Origin: Pedobacter sp. ISL-64
GTDB taxonomy: Bacteria; Bacteroidota; Bacteroidia; Sphingobacteriales; Sphingobacteriaceae
Assembly: GCF_018613605.1 (NCBI RefSeq)
Contig: NZ_JAGGPU010000001.1
Span: 248,001 to 312,000 of the forward strand
Reading direction: 5' to 3'
Length of the DNA: 64,000 nucleotides
Each line of letters starts with the position of its first letter. Position 1 is the first letter of the stretch. The position numbers were made by a program, and so were the translations under genes. The notes under the pieces were generated by a model. The model was not told where the DNA came from, ran no database searches, and worked only from the letters and a program-made list of their open reading frames with translations. Of this stretch, positions 18,801 through 26,481 are shown piece after piece.

Positions 18801-21800
18801 GTATTTGTCAATGTAGCTGTGGGAACAGCCAGCAAGGATATGCTCACCGAAACCTTCGGTACCCAGACCATGGAATATGATAGCTATTTTAATGTAACGA
18901 AAAGCACGAGCAATTTCAATGGTACCGGATCAAAATTAACAGAGATGACCTATGATAGCAACCCGTCAGGCAATTACATTGGCCGGCCATTATCGACCAA
19001 GGCTACGCTTAGCAATGGTCCGGAAATTTTTACAACGGAGGATCAATATACTTATAGTGGTTTTTTAGCCACGCAGGTGAAAAAGAAAGGAAATAATACC
19101 GACTGGGTAATAGAGGACATGACTTATGATAGTTTTGGTAACGTGACCCAAAAAACCACTACTGCACCAGGAGGTGCACAGCGGACAATCGCAATGCAAT
19201 ATGATGCATCCGGGAGGTTTATGGTTAACAATACAGACATAGATGGAATGGTGACTACAACCAGCTATGATAACAGTACAGGCAATACGCTGACTACAAC
19301 CAATCCTTACGGTCAAACTACAACTAACACTTTCGATACCTGGAGCAGAATGATATCCACCACAAACTATCTTGGCAAAAAGAAAACAATCTATTATTCA
19401 CCTTCTTTTCTGGGCGCGATCAGTGTGGAGGAGGTTAACGACGATGGAAGTTCAAGTGCTATCCATTACAATGTCTTCGGCCAGAAGCGTGGTAGCCGCC
19501 AATCAACATTATTAGGTAATGACGTTGCTGATGCTGTTGAATTCGATGTCTATGGGCGTGTTTACCGTCAGAGCGAGCCTGCACCTCCAGGGTCGGCCAG
19601 TCAGTGGAACTATCTTGCTTACGATGAATATGGAAGACCAAAGCAGTCCACCAGTTTTACAGGTAAAGTAACCAACATCAGCTATAACGGTTTGAGTATG
19701 ACTGTGAGTGACGGAACAAAAACGATAACCACCACTAAGAATGCTATGGGGCAAGTAGTAAGTCTGCAAGATCCTGGTGGAACGATTAACTACAGTTACT
19801 TTGCCAATGGTAATATGAAGACTGCTTATTACGCTGGAATTACACAAACTGTAGAACAGGATGGCTGGGGACGTAAAACGAAACTAACTGACCCTTCGGC
19901 GGGGGTATACGAATACCAGTATGACAGCTGGGGCCAATTAACCAAAGAAATTACACCGAAAGGCATTACGGAGAATGCCTGGGATGCGACAGGCAGAATT
20001 ACCCAAAAGAAAATTGTGGGTGACGACACCAATATGCAGCAGGATTATACTTATGACGGCACTACAAAGCTGCTGACCAACATGGCACTGACCAACGCAG
20101 ATGGCAACAATGCAACCTACACTTACAACTATGACGGCGATAAAAGGATAACCAGTACCATAGAAGATAATCTCCATGCAAGATTTGTAAAAGGGTTCAC
20201 CTATGACAGCTTCGGTCGCATCAGTACCGAAAGTTATGAGGCTAAAAACAAATCGAATAATATAATAGCCTCAAAGACCATAGAAATGCAGTATCAAAAT
20301 GGAGAACTGTTGCAGGCTACTTTACAGGGAACAGGGCAGATAATATGGAAGGTCAATGCGCTCGATGGTAAGGGAAACCTTACGGAAACTATTCAGGGTA
20401 CAGCATTAAAAAATACGATGCAGTATGATACTTATGGACTTTTACAGCAGAACATGCTGGAAAATATCTCGGGCACCCCCACAACGCTGATGACCCAGGG
20501 TTACAGCTTTGACGGCCTGCGAGGACTGCTCAACAGCAGAAGTAACAGTGCATTCAATTGGAGCGAAAGCTTTAGCTATGATAGTCAGGACCGCCTTACC
20601 AGTTTCCATGACAATCTGGGCAACAACAGTCAAGAGTATGATAATCGCAGCCGCATAACTGATAATAGCCAACTGGGCAGCTACTCTTATGATGGTAACT
20701 CTTACCGCCAAAGTGAGCTGAACTTAAATGGTACAGCAGATGCATATTATCAGCTGGATCGCCCATTACAACAGATAAGCTATAATGCCTTTAAAAGCCC
20801 GGTAGAAATTTTTGAACAAAGCAAAGAGCGCATCGGTTTTCAGTATAATGCTTCTCTGGGTCGGGCTCATATGTATTATGGTGACGAACTGACTGATAAA
20901 ATGTTGCGGCGGTACAGACGGCATTATAGCGAGGAAGGAAGCATGGAAATCACAAACGATATCCAAACCGGGAAAACCAGTTTTGTATTTTATCTGGGCG
21001 GAGATCCTTACAACGCGCCGGCTATATGGAAAGAGGTGCATATAAGCGGGCAGAGTACACAAGATCTTTATTATCTGCACCGTGACCATCTGGGAAGCAT
21101 CGTGATGATCACTAACGATCAGGGACAGGTTGTAGAAAAGCGTCAGTTCGATGCATGGGGTAATATTGTTAAATTACAGGACGGTTTGGGTAACGACCTT
21201 GCTGCTTTTGTAATTCTTGACCGCGGTTTCACGGGACATGAGCACTTGCTCAGTGTAGGTCTCATTCATATGAATGGCCGCTTGTACGATCCTAAACTTC
21301 ACAGATTCCTGTCTCCTGATAATTTCGTTCAGGACCCTTACAATACACAAACTTATAACCGTTATAGTTATGCTATGAATAACCCACTGATGTTTACCGA
21401 TCCAAACGGGGAATTTATCTGGGCATTTTTTGCGGTTGGAGCTTTGATCGGTGCGCTGACCGGGGGTGTAAGTTATGTCGCCTCCGCAATAAGGACAGGC
21501 GATTGGAGCTGGAGCGGACTTGGTATGTCCATGCTTACAGGGGCTGTTATAGGTGGGGTTACAGGAGGGGTTAATCCAGCTGGGCTGATCAGCAATTCAT
21601 TGGGAACGACATTTGCAACGGCTTTTGTAGGTGGTTTTATGCCATCTGCAAACTTTTCAATAGGCGATTTCAATTTTAGTATTTCTCCATCGATAGTGTT
21701 TGGTAAATCATTCGGTATGGGCGCAAATTTAAGTGTTGGGTATTCAACCGGAAAATGGAGTTTTGCTGCTGGCTTTGGCTTTATGGCTTATGGGAATTAT

Positions 21801-22427
21801 CAAGGATTTGGGAAAGGAGGAGCTGAAATCAGGGCTTCATTAATGGCGGGCTATGATAACGGTACAAACGGGTTTACCATTGGGACAAACAAATGGTGGG
21901 GTTCAGGGGAAATGCGCGAATTTAATCAACGCACGGGAACGATAGGACTTCATTTCGGAGAATTCAGGGCTTTTTATGAAAATGATGGTTCAATTGGACC
22001 ATTTGGTGATGATGAAGACCGTTACCGGACAGCATCTCTTTCACTGTCTGTTGGCAACGTAAGCGCTGCATTTAGCCTTTTTACTGGCAACAGGGATTAT
22101 ATTCGTGAAAATGGATCGGTTACCCAGCACCGTGATCCTATGTGTATAGATGATTTTGGAAGGAGAATGCCGAACGGCCTGGTTAGAGAGCTCAACACAA
22201 AGTACAGGATGGGCATGCTAACCATAGGCTATAAAAATATAAGGGTCGGTGTTAACAGTGAACATGTTCGCCATGCCATTCAGGATCAGGCGATCCACAA
22301 CCTGAGAATTCCCTGGTTCAATGGTAAGTCCCTTATCGATAAGCGGCAGATGGGATTTGAGAACCAGTCATGGAAATGGGAAGGATTCATGCAATATAAA
22401 ACACTAAATCAATTTTCATCATGGTAA
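15810..22427 (+). CDS. SpvB/FG-GAP/RHS polymorphic toxin, type-23-like tip
   Basis: This 2205-aa exported toxin starts with a signal peptide (FILFVTSMHFCAA). The SpvB-like domain is at about 110-420 (TYTIPLSLPPGLGNALPQVS). FG-GAP/VCBS calcium motifs include DFNGDGLTDL, DVNGDGKTDI, DYNGDGKMDV and DVDGDGKTDI. Many YD repeats follow, then the RHS core (HRDHLGSIVMIT, NGRLYDPKLHRFLSPDN), which ends at DPNGEF (about 1866). The variable tip of about 340 aa begins with a Gly-rich hydrophobic stretch and ends with VNSEHVRHAIQDQAIHN and QFSSW; this resembles the polymorphic toxin type 23 (Ntox23) domain, recognised from memory. No T9SS tail is visible. The next gene overlaps the stop by 7 bases and is the likely immunity gene. 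Base composition is richer in GC than the second RHS gene. Confidence 0.88.
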   Translation: MKFRFSLYFILFVTSMHFCAAFQTPQVQQFKNPDTTKRSIEKIAIPCAEIKISSGAVPSIKRDTLLLKPSATTNGTGQASKMPDSRSSATGSKSKLAGSSVLSSASIEAGRTKTFLDVSATGGATYTIPLSLPPGLGNALPQVSLSYNSQGSNGNLGIGWNISGISVISRIPATIFHDGFVGSINYNADDRFAMDGQRLLLKSGIYGADGTEYQTENYSNIRIFSRGGTTTGPDYFEVLFPDGSKAYYGIGSAKTASSYSISYSENPIGARINYTYSNLFNSLLITQISYGALGSSAGINQINFNYGAGLRPEQAYAGGEAFYNTGLLNDISIIANGTAYRNYLLTYEVVADVNYQRISSVQELNGDQTKAFEPIYFTYATAGNVIPSSTISNFGISGIDASNSEIITADFTGNGTMDFLFYKKFDKSKFYAFFDVTANTSSQQFGVMVNTGLFEQIIPATWLSHNDKLMPQQGMIVVKRNGPNGYKFEMLSNGISSPLLFQYEKVWDAPFAPDYPSTCDYRNHTNNPLENEFVSGDFNGDGLTDLIAINYGWVISDEYLLEEANTCIQNYTNIGSSAYFINMDRRLTSNYITNVGTLALSLEYGIQKLYTADVNGDGKTDILQVANGVMYVYSLNSQSNTLELLWQRNDSRITLNYPLLLGDYNGDGKMDVMFSTGNNSLFATFMSTGKAFIKEEQYHSFSNTAAYWSSPSGAGSEVLRQYYLIPCDVDGDGKTDIIRAETVTQNGTNGGTINLNIHYNLGISSFVFAPSFTSAYTQSQFTNLRHNPIPIFLNPNRQSFRPEFGFISDYTISLFRFYKDFRKEAQIGTVSQDGVSHSITYNELTGEQSTPDVPLYEISYNQTYPFVDLHTLPGVSVVSKITRNYNGEQLNQVFGYGKAVTHIGGLGFMGFSETIRTNWHVNSNDNNRIFNISLFDPLLRGAPVRSFSTKSTYINPAIKDLALTSPAPAGGVPDGASLSDYISRSDQVYSTQLLPNKVFVNVAVGTASKDMLTETFGTQTMEYDSYFNVTKSTSNFNGTGSKLTEMTYDSNPSGNYIGRPLSTKATLSNGPEIFTTEDQYTYSGFLATQVKKKGNNTDWVIEDMTYDSFGNVTQKTTTAPGGAQRTIAMQYDASGRFMVNNTDIDGMVTTTSYDNSTGNTLTTTNPYGQTTTNTFDTWSRMISTTNYLGKKKTIYYSPSFLGAISVEEVNDDGSSSAIHYNVFGQKRGSRQSTLLGNDVADAVEFDVYGRVYRQSEPAPPGSASQWNYLAYDEYGRPKQSTSFTGKVTNISYNGLSMTVSDGTKTITTTKNAMGQVVSLQDPGGTINYSYFANGNMKTAYYAGITQTVEQDGWGRKTKLTDPSAGVYEYQYDSWGQLTKEITPKGITENAWDATGRITQKKIVGDDTNMQQDYTYDGTTKLLTNMALTNADGNNATYTYNYDGDKRITSTIEDNLHARFVKGFTYDSFGRISTESYEAKNKSNNIIASKTIEMQYQNGELLQATLQGTGQIIWKVNALDGKGNLTETIQGTALKNTMQYDTYGLLQQNMLENISGTPTTLMTQGYSFDGLRGLLNSRSNSAFNWSESFSYDSQDRLTSFHDNLGNNSQEYDNRSRITDNSQLGSYSYDGNSYRQSELNLNGTADAYYQLDRPLQQISYNAFKSPVEIFEQSKERIGFQYNASLGRAHMYYGDELTDKMLRRYRRHYSEEGSMEITNDIQTGKTSFVFYLGGDPYNAPAIWKEVHISGQSTQDLYYLHRDHLGSIVMITNDQGQVVEKRQFDAWGNIVKLQDGLGNDLAAFVILDRGFTGHEHLLSVGLIHMNGRLYDPKLHRFLSPDNFVQDPYNTQTYNRYSYAMNNPLMFTDPNGEFIWAFFAVGALIGALTGGVSYVASAIRTGDWSWSGLGMSMLTGAVIGGVTGGVNPAGLISNSLGTTFATAFVGGFMPSANFSIGDFNFSISPSIVFGKSFGMGANLSVGYSTGKWSFAAGFGFMAYGNYQGFGKGGAEIRASLMAGYDNGTNGFTIGTNKWWGSGEMREFNQRTGTIGLHFGEFRAFYENDGSIGPFGDDEDRYRTASLSLSVGNVSAAFSLFTGNRDYIRENGSVTQHRDPMCIDDFGRRMPNGLVRELNTKYRMGMLTIGYKNIRVGVNSEHVRHAIQDQAIHNLRIPWFNGKSLIDKRQMGFENQSWKWEGFMQYKTLNQFSSW

Positions 22428-22969
22428 AAAAAATATTTTTTGGTGCAGGTTTGCTTTTACATTTAAGCGCCTGTTGCTATACGGGAGTTAAAACAAGTTA
22501 TGGCTTGCCCCGGAAAGCTATACGGAAGCTGGATGTGGCCGGAAACTATAGTAGCCTAATCGATACCTCTGCGGTGTATAAGATTAAAACTAATTTCTTT
22601 TACAATAAATCGCTAAAAAAATATACCTATTATGAAAAAGACAGTGATACGGACTATGCTTACACCAGCTACTTCAAATTTTATGGAGGTGGGAAACTGG
22701 GCTTGTTTATTATATCCAAAAGTGATACGGCCCATTTGAAAAGAGAAGATTTTAATCCCTTAAAAGCAAAGATGGGCTACTTTACAATTAAGGAAAATGG
22801 AGAGATCCAGACTAGAATATCAACGATCGGAAATTGTAACTTATTCATCAGCAATGAAAAAGGATTTGTAAAAGGCGATTCCATTGTTTTGGAACGCCAT
22901 TTCGGTGTGATATATGAAAAGAAAAGATTACCGAAAGGAATACTTGAAAACTGGACCCCCGATTGGTAA
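22421..22969 (+). CDS. Lipoprotein, putative immunity to the first RHS toxin
   Basis: This 182-aa protein has a lipobox-like signal (LLLHLSAC), so it is probably an envelope lipoprotein. Nothing else matches a family I know; it is beta-rich with many Tyr/Phe/Lys. Its ATG lies inside the last codons of the RHS toxin gene (ATGGTAA overlap), so it is translated with the toxin. In polymorphic toxin loci the gene at this place is normally the cognate immunity protein, and an envelope location would suit a toxin entering from outside. The immunity role is inferred from position only. Confidence 0.65.
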   Translation: MVKKIFFGAGLLLHLSACCYTGVKTSYGLPRKAIRKLDVAGNYSSLIDTSAVYKIKTNFFYNKSLKKYTYYEKDSDTDYAYTSYFKFYGGGKLGLFIISKSDTAHLKREDFNPLKAKMGYFTIKENGEIQTRISTIGNCNLFISNEKGFVKGDSIVLERHFGVIYEKKRLPKGILENWTPDW

Positions 22970-22970
22970 A

Positions 22971-23090
22971 ATGGGAATAGACTCTGAATATGTAAGAGAT
23001 GCATTTCAAAATTGGTCCGAGCATAAATTGTTCCACCGTAGCCTGGTTTTAGAATGGTGTGTAGAACGTTGCTCCATATGCTCAGTATAG
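22971..23090 (+). other. 39-codon ORF, possible orphan toxin-tip fragment
   Basis: An ORF starting MGIDSEYVRDAFQNWSEHKL and ending just inside a 25-bp tandem repeat. It lies directly after the first immunity gene and before a second, broken lipoprotein gene. Orphan tip fragments often lie in such places in RHS loci. I cannot assign it to a family, and chance is possible. Confidence 0.25.
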
Positions 23091-23130
23091 AAAATTTAAT
23101 CCCTACTCAGTATAGAAAATTTAATCCCTA
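23081..23130. repeat. Two tandem copies of a 25-bp repeat
   Basis: Two perfect consecutive copies of the unit CTCAGTATAGAAAATTTAAT plus CCCTA lie at 23081-23105 and 23106-23130, followed by a partial copy start (CTCA). They end 6 bp before the ATG of the broken second lipoprotein gene, so they form its leader. The repeat probably arose by slippage or recombination. Confidence 0.9.
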
Positions 23131-23136
23131 CTCATT

Positions 23137-23747
23137 ATGGTAAAAAGCATAACAGGTCATCTTTTCATTACGTTACTGCTACTAACATATAGTTGTATTC
23201 CTCGAATTATACACGATAAAAGGAGACTGACTAGTTGGGATAATGGAGATGAAAAAAAATTAAACAGTAATGGCTATTACTATTCTATCTATGAGCGGTC
23301 AAATGTTACTGACAGTAAACAGGGCAAAGGAATTTACATGAAAGTTTTCCGCATTGATTTACATATACAGTTCGAAATGGTTATGGAAATCAATGCGTAA
23401 AAGTTGTCGATTTATCTTGTGAGATTGCCGTGTCTGAAGGAATGATCAACACTTACCTCGAAAGTCCCAAAAGAAAAAGAGTCAGTACAATGGACATATG
23501 GAACTGGGGGAAATATAAAATAGTAAAAAATAGAATTTTAATACAGACATATTACAACCATCAGGGAGATTACTATTTAAAAGAGGAGACGGGAGAATGG
23601 CTGGATCCATCTAGTTTTAGAATCCTTGAGATCAGGGATTACAGAACGGATAAGGTCGAAAAGGTAAACAGGGCTTTTAATTTTAAAGTTTTTGATGTCC
23701 ACTTAATACAAGATAAGGTACCACAAAATAAGGTATTCAGAAAATGA
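23137..23747 (+). pseudogene. Frameshifted lipoprotein, probable second immunity gene
   Basis: The first part (23137-23400) encodes a lipoprotein signal (FITLLLLTYSC) and about 75 residues ending in IYMKVFRID. The second part continues in another frame from near 23358 as FTYTVRNGYGNQCVKVVDLS and runs to 23747. Restoring one T in the ATTT run at 23358-23360 joins the two parts into a single protein of about 203 aa. It is either a true one-base deletion or a sequencing error. It shares gene order and lipoprotein type with the gene just upstream, so it was probably an extra immunity protein for a lost toxin tip. The family is unknown. Confidence 0.75.
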
Positions 23748-24049
23748 TGACATTGGTAGTTGGGGTTTGAGGATCTGTCTTGGAACTGGGTTGATAATAA
23801 CAATATAAAACAATTAATAATTTTATATCATGGTACTTATACAATTAAATCGGCTCGTGGGTGGTTTTTATTCTATCTATAAAAAAAATATGCAGTTAAG
23901 ATTGATAAATAATAATTCATAAAGTTGCCAGGTTGATTAGATTTTTTGTTTGATAGCTATTTAGTAGTTCGCTACACTAAGTAAAGGATATTAGCAAGGC
24001 GGATGAGAGTTATCAATAATTAAGGCTGCTTATTGTGGTTAATTTATTC
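23748..24049. other. Intergenic junction between cargo block and mobB
   Basis: About 300 AT-rich bases between the broken lipoprotein gene and the 3' end of mobB. I see no ORF, strong terminator or repeat matching the other end of the insertion (14560-14735). Confidence 0.4.
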
Positions 24050-25324
24050 TTATTTGCCTGTTTTGCGTTTTCTCCTTTTTATTTGGTTTTCAAATAGCTG
24101 TTCTTCAAAATTATCTCCTTGAGCCTGCGGCAATAATCCTCCCAATCCTTCGGTAAACCCTGGTTCCTCCTTATCTAGAAAATCAAAAATATTATGCAGC
24201 TTTTCGTCAATCGGTAATTCTGGCGACGGGAGTGGGCTGATAGTTTTTTCGTTTGTATTAATATTTATTTGAGGTTTTTGATTATTGTTCCACCATTGAT
24301 TAAATACATTAGCCGATAAATTTTTACCAAGACGAGAGCCATTCCAAACCGTCTTAGAGTTGTGATCGATAAAGGTAATACCGTAGATGCGACCTTCAGC
24401 ATTTTTTCGTACGACAGTATTAATTCCATGTCCGACCAATTGCTGCTTGAAATTTTCCTCATCAGATACGGTATGCATCGCAACTTCTATGGAACCTATA
24501 AGTAGGTGTTTTGTCTTTTCCTTTTTAAGGAGTTCACTAGATTTTTCAAAATGATTTTGAAGTTCAAAATAGCCAGCACCTTTTCCAAAAAGAGATGCCT
24601 TAAAGGGGCTGCTCACTTTTTCTCCATTTTCATTGATTGCAAAATAAACTAAACCTTGCTTCGGTTTACCCTGTAATTCCCCTTTAACTTCTTCCGCCGT
24701 AATGTTGAATAGTGATAGCAGGGCATTATATTCCCCAATGCTTTGAAACCGGTAATGTTTGGGGAGATACCTGACCACAGCAGCAAGCTGGCTCTTAATA
24801 TCGCCTTTTTTATAGTCTACTGAATTAAATGTTTTTTCATTTGTAGAATAAGTTTGTTCGGTTGCAGTCAGTAAATTATACTTTTTTTCAAGCTCCCTGC
24901 AAATTTCCATTGAACGTGGATGGTCAAATTTATCTGAAATCTTTTTTCCATCCAGCTTTACGCAGGTGGATACAATATGAATGTGGGTGCGCTCGGTATC
25001 GGTATGTTTGAATACCACATAGGGCTGATCGCCATATCCCATATCTTTCATGTAGTCCTGGGCTATTGAAACAAAAGCCTCATCACTAACCAAGTCTTTT
25101 GGATCAGGATTAAGGGAAATATGCAAAACAGGTTTCTCTACTTTTTGGTTTGCTGAGAGATAAAACTCAAAAGAATGGTGTAATTGTGATACCGAATATT
25201 GGCCATTCAGTGTCTCGGCTATCTTTTGAATGAATAATATTTGTCCGTTTTCCTTGTCAACTTTCTGTTGGTTGTAATTAAGTGCGCCAAATAAATTGGC
25301 ACCTTTACCAATTTTTGCGATCAT
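24050..25324 (-). CDS. mobB: Relaxase/mobilisation nuclease MobB
   Basis: This 424-aa relaxase nicks one strand at oriT and pilots it into the recipient. The N-terminal 150 residues carry the MobP-type pattern: a candidate catalytic Tyr in LNYNQQKV (Tyr17), HISLNP (His68) and the metal-binding RTHIHIVS (His114, His116). The rest is a basic helical tail ending KRRKRKTGK. The ATG abuts the last base of mobA (24-25 kb pair with zero gap), so the two are co-expressed. In close relatives mobC would follow directly; here the RHS cargo block intervenes. The active-site Tyr is assigned by position and not proven. Confidence 0.92.
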   Translation of the reverse strand: MIAKIGKGANLFGALNYNQQKVDKENGQILFIQKIAETLNGQYSVSQLHHSFEFYLSANQKVEKPVLHISLNPDPKDLVSDEAFVSIAQDYMKDMGYGDQPYVVFKHTDTERTHIHIVSTCVKLDGKKISDKFDHPRSMEICRELEKKYNLLTATEQTYSTNEKTFNSVDYKKGDIKSQLAAVVRYLPKHYRFQSIGEYNALLSLFNITAEEVKGELQGKPKQGLVYFAINENGEKVSSPFKASLFGKGAGYFELQNHFEKSSELLKKEKTKHLLIGSIEVAMHTVSDEENFKQQLVGHGINTVVRKNAEGRIYGITFIDHNSKTVWNGSRLGKNLSANVFNQWWNNNQKPQININTNEKTISPLPSPELPIDEKLHNIFDFLDKEEPGFTEGLGGLLPQAQGDNFEEQLFENQIKRRKRKTGK

Positions 25325-25762
25325 TTATTTTTCCTTTTTAAGATGTTTAGTTTCAAATTCCTGAGTCAATTGAATCACTTCCTGAATTAATTTGGCCATT
25401 TCTAAGGTTTGTTTTTCCAATTTAAAAAGGTATGCAGAGGCTTTTTTTTCAGAGAAATTGCGGTACATAATCTTAATAACCTGATTGTAATTGACACCAA
25501 CTGATCTGAACTGCCCATAAAAATTGGTTAGTCGTATGTGATAATCGTGAGCTGATGAATCAATTTTTACGGTTTTAATTGTTTTCTGAAATAGGCAGGC
25601 CGTAATAAAATGTGCCATTACCTTCATTCCCGATTGCTTAAAAAGGGAAAGAAAATGCTTGTTTTCTTCTGCATTGAGGCTGATCGAATAGCGAAATATG
25701 GCAGGATTCTTTTTAGGATTCCGTCCTCCTTTCTTCTGTTTGTGTTGAATATTATCTTCCAT
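25325..25762 (-). CDS. mobA: Relaxosome accessory protein MobA
   Basis: This 145-aa basic protein precedes the relaxase gene without any gap. It begins with a Lys-rich segment (KQKKGGRNPKKNPAIFRYS), followed by a ribbon-helix-helix-like strand (YSISLNAEENKHFLSLFKQS) and a helical C-terminus with LIQEVIQLTQEFETKHLK. Proteins of this type bind oriT and help the relaxase; this is the usual role of MobA in Bacteroidota elements. The hairpin-rich region just upstream is the probable binding target. Confidence 0.85.
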   Translation of the reverse strand: MEDNIQHKQKKGGRNPKKNPAIFRYSISLNAEENKHFLSLFKQSGMKVMAHFITACLFQKTIKTVKIDSSAHDYHIRLTNFYGQFRSVGVNYNQVIKIMYRNFSEKKASAYLFKLEKQTLEMAKLIQEVIQLTQEFETKHLKKEK

Positions 25763-25826
25763 ATTAATCCAATTGTAATGTTAATAAAACTGCGACTTCG
25801 GAGCGGTTTTCCAGCCCCCTGCAAGG

Positions 25827-25968
25827 GCAAGTCGTTTTGAGCTGCGGAAATTCATTTCCAGCAGCTCAAAACATAACTTGCTCTGTTCCGGTGAACAGAG
25901 AATTCACCCTGCGGGATGAATTAAATAAAGCAGAGAAAGGCAGCTTTGAGCTGCTGAGCATACTGCCT
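25827..25968. other. Candidate oriT: cluster of nested hairpins
   Basis: Between mobA and traA there are at least four inverted repeats in 142 bp. The largest pairs GTTTTGAGCTGC (25834-25845) with GCAGCTCAAAAC (25861-25872), continues inside with GGAAA/TTTCC around TTCA, and is extended outside by GCAAGT (25827-25832)/ACTTGC (25876-25881). Next are CTCTGTTC/GAACAGAG (25881-25900), AATTCA-CCC/GGG-TGAATT (25901-25922) and AGGCAG/CTGCCT (25938-25968). The 10-mer TTTGAGCTGC recurs at 25836-25845 and 25945-25954. Such structure next to mobA/mobB is what an oriT with relaxosome sites looks like. The nic site cannot be named. Confidence 0.6.
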
Positions 25969-26000
25969 GATTTACCGGAGCAGTTATCTGTAAAATCCAT

Positions 26001-26481
26001 TTCAAAATCTTTTTACAAAGTTCGGGCGGAATATTGAAAGTGTTGATATCCAGTGTAATGCCAAATGATTCCTGTGAGCGCCAAATGCTGCCAACTTAGG
26101 TGTTGCCCCAGCTTATAAATGTTCCTTTGTATATGAAAGCGGTAGTAAGCATGTGGAATCGTAAGTACGTAAATACGTACAGACGATAAAAGCTACCTGC
26201 GAACGGTTATAGACATCCCCGTAATTATGGTCATATAGAGAATTATACGAACAGTGGTGTATACAGATAATTAAATGGAGATAAGTGAAGAAATGCGCGG
26301 GGATGAAGAGCGCAGGATAAATACGTAAAGATATCTAAAGGTATTGAGTTAAGCATAAGGAATGATACGCACTGCGTTATTGGTGTCTGCACCGGTAAAC
26401 GCAGGTGAGAAAATAGAATAATAGTTACTTCTAGCAAGAAAGAAGTACGTAACAACATAAGTTAATAATTGAATATATACA
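26001..26481 (+). promoter_or_regulatory. Long leader before the tra operon, TACGTA motifs
   Basis: No coding sequence was found in these 480 bp. A perfect palindromic element, GTACGTA-AA-TACGTAC, lies at 26165-26180, and the hexamer TACGTA appears again near 26322 and 26446. They may be binding sites of a regulator of traA. A long untranslated leader here agrees with known control of tra operons in CTnDOT-like elements, but the comparison is only by position. Confidence 0.4.

Noticed and set aside
23081..23130. Start of a CRISPR array
   Set aside because: The two 25-bp units follow one another directly with no spacer between them, so it is a tandem repeat.
25837..26037. 66-codon ORF on the plus strand between mobA and traA
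   Set aside because: It runs across all hairpins of the candidate oriT, and its translation has the odd composition given by inverted repeats. It matches nothing I recognise.
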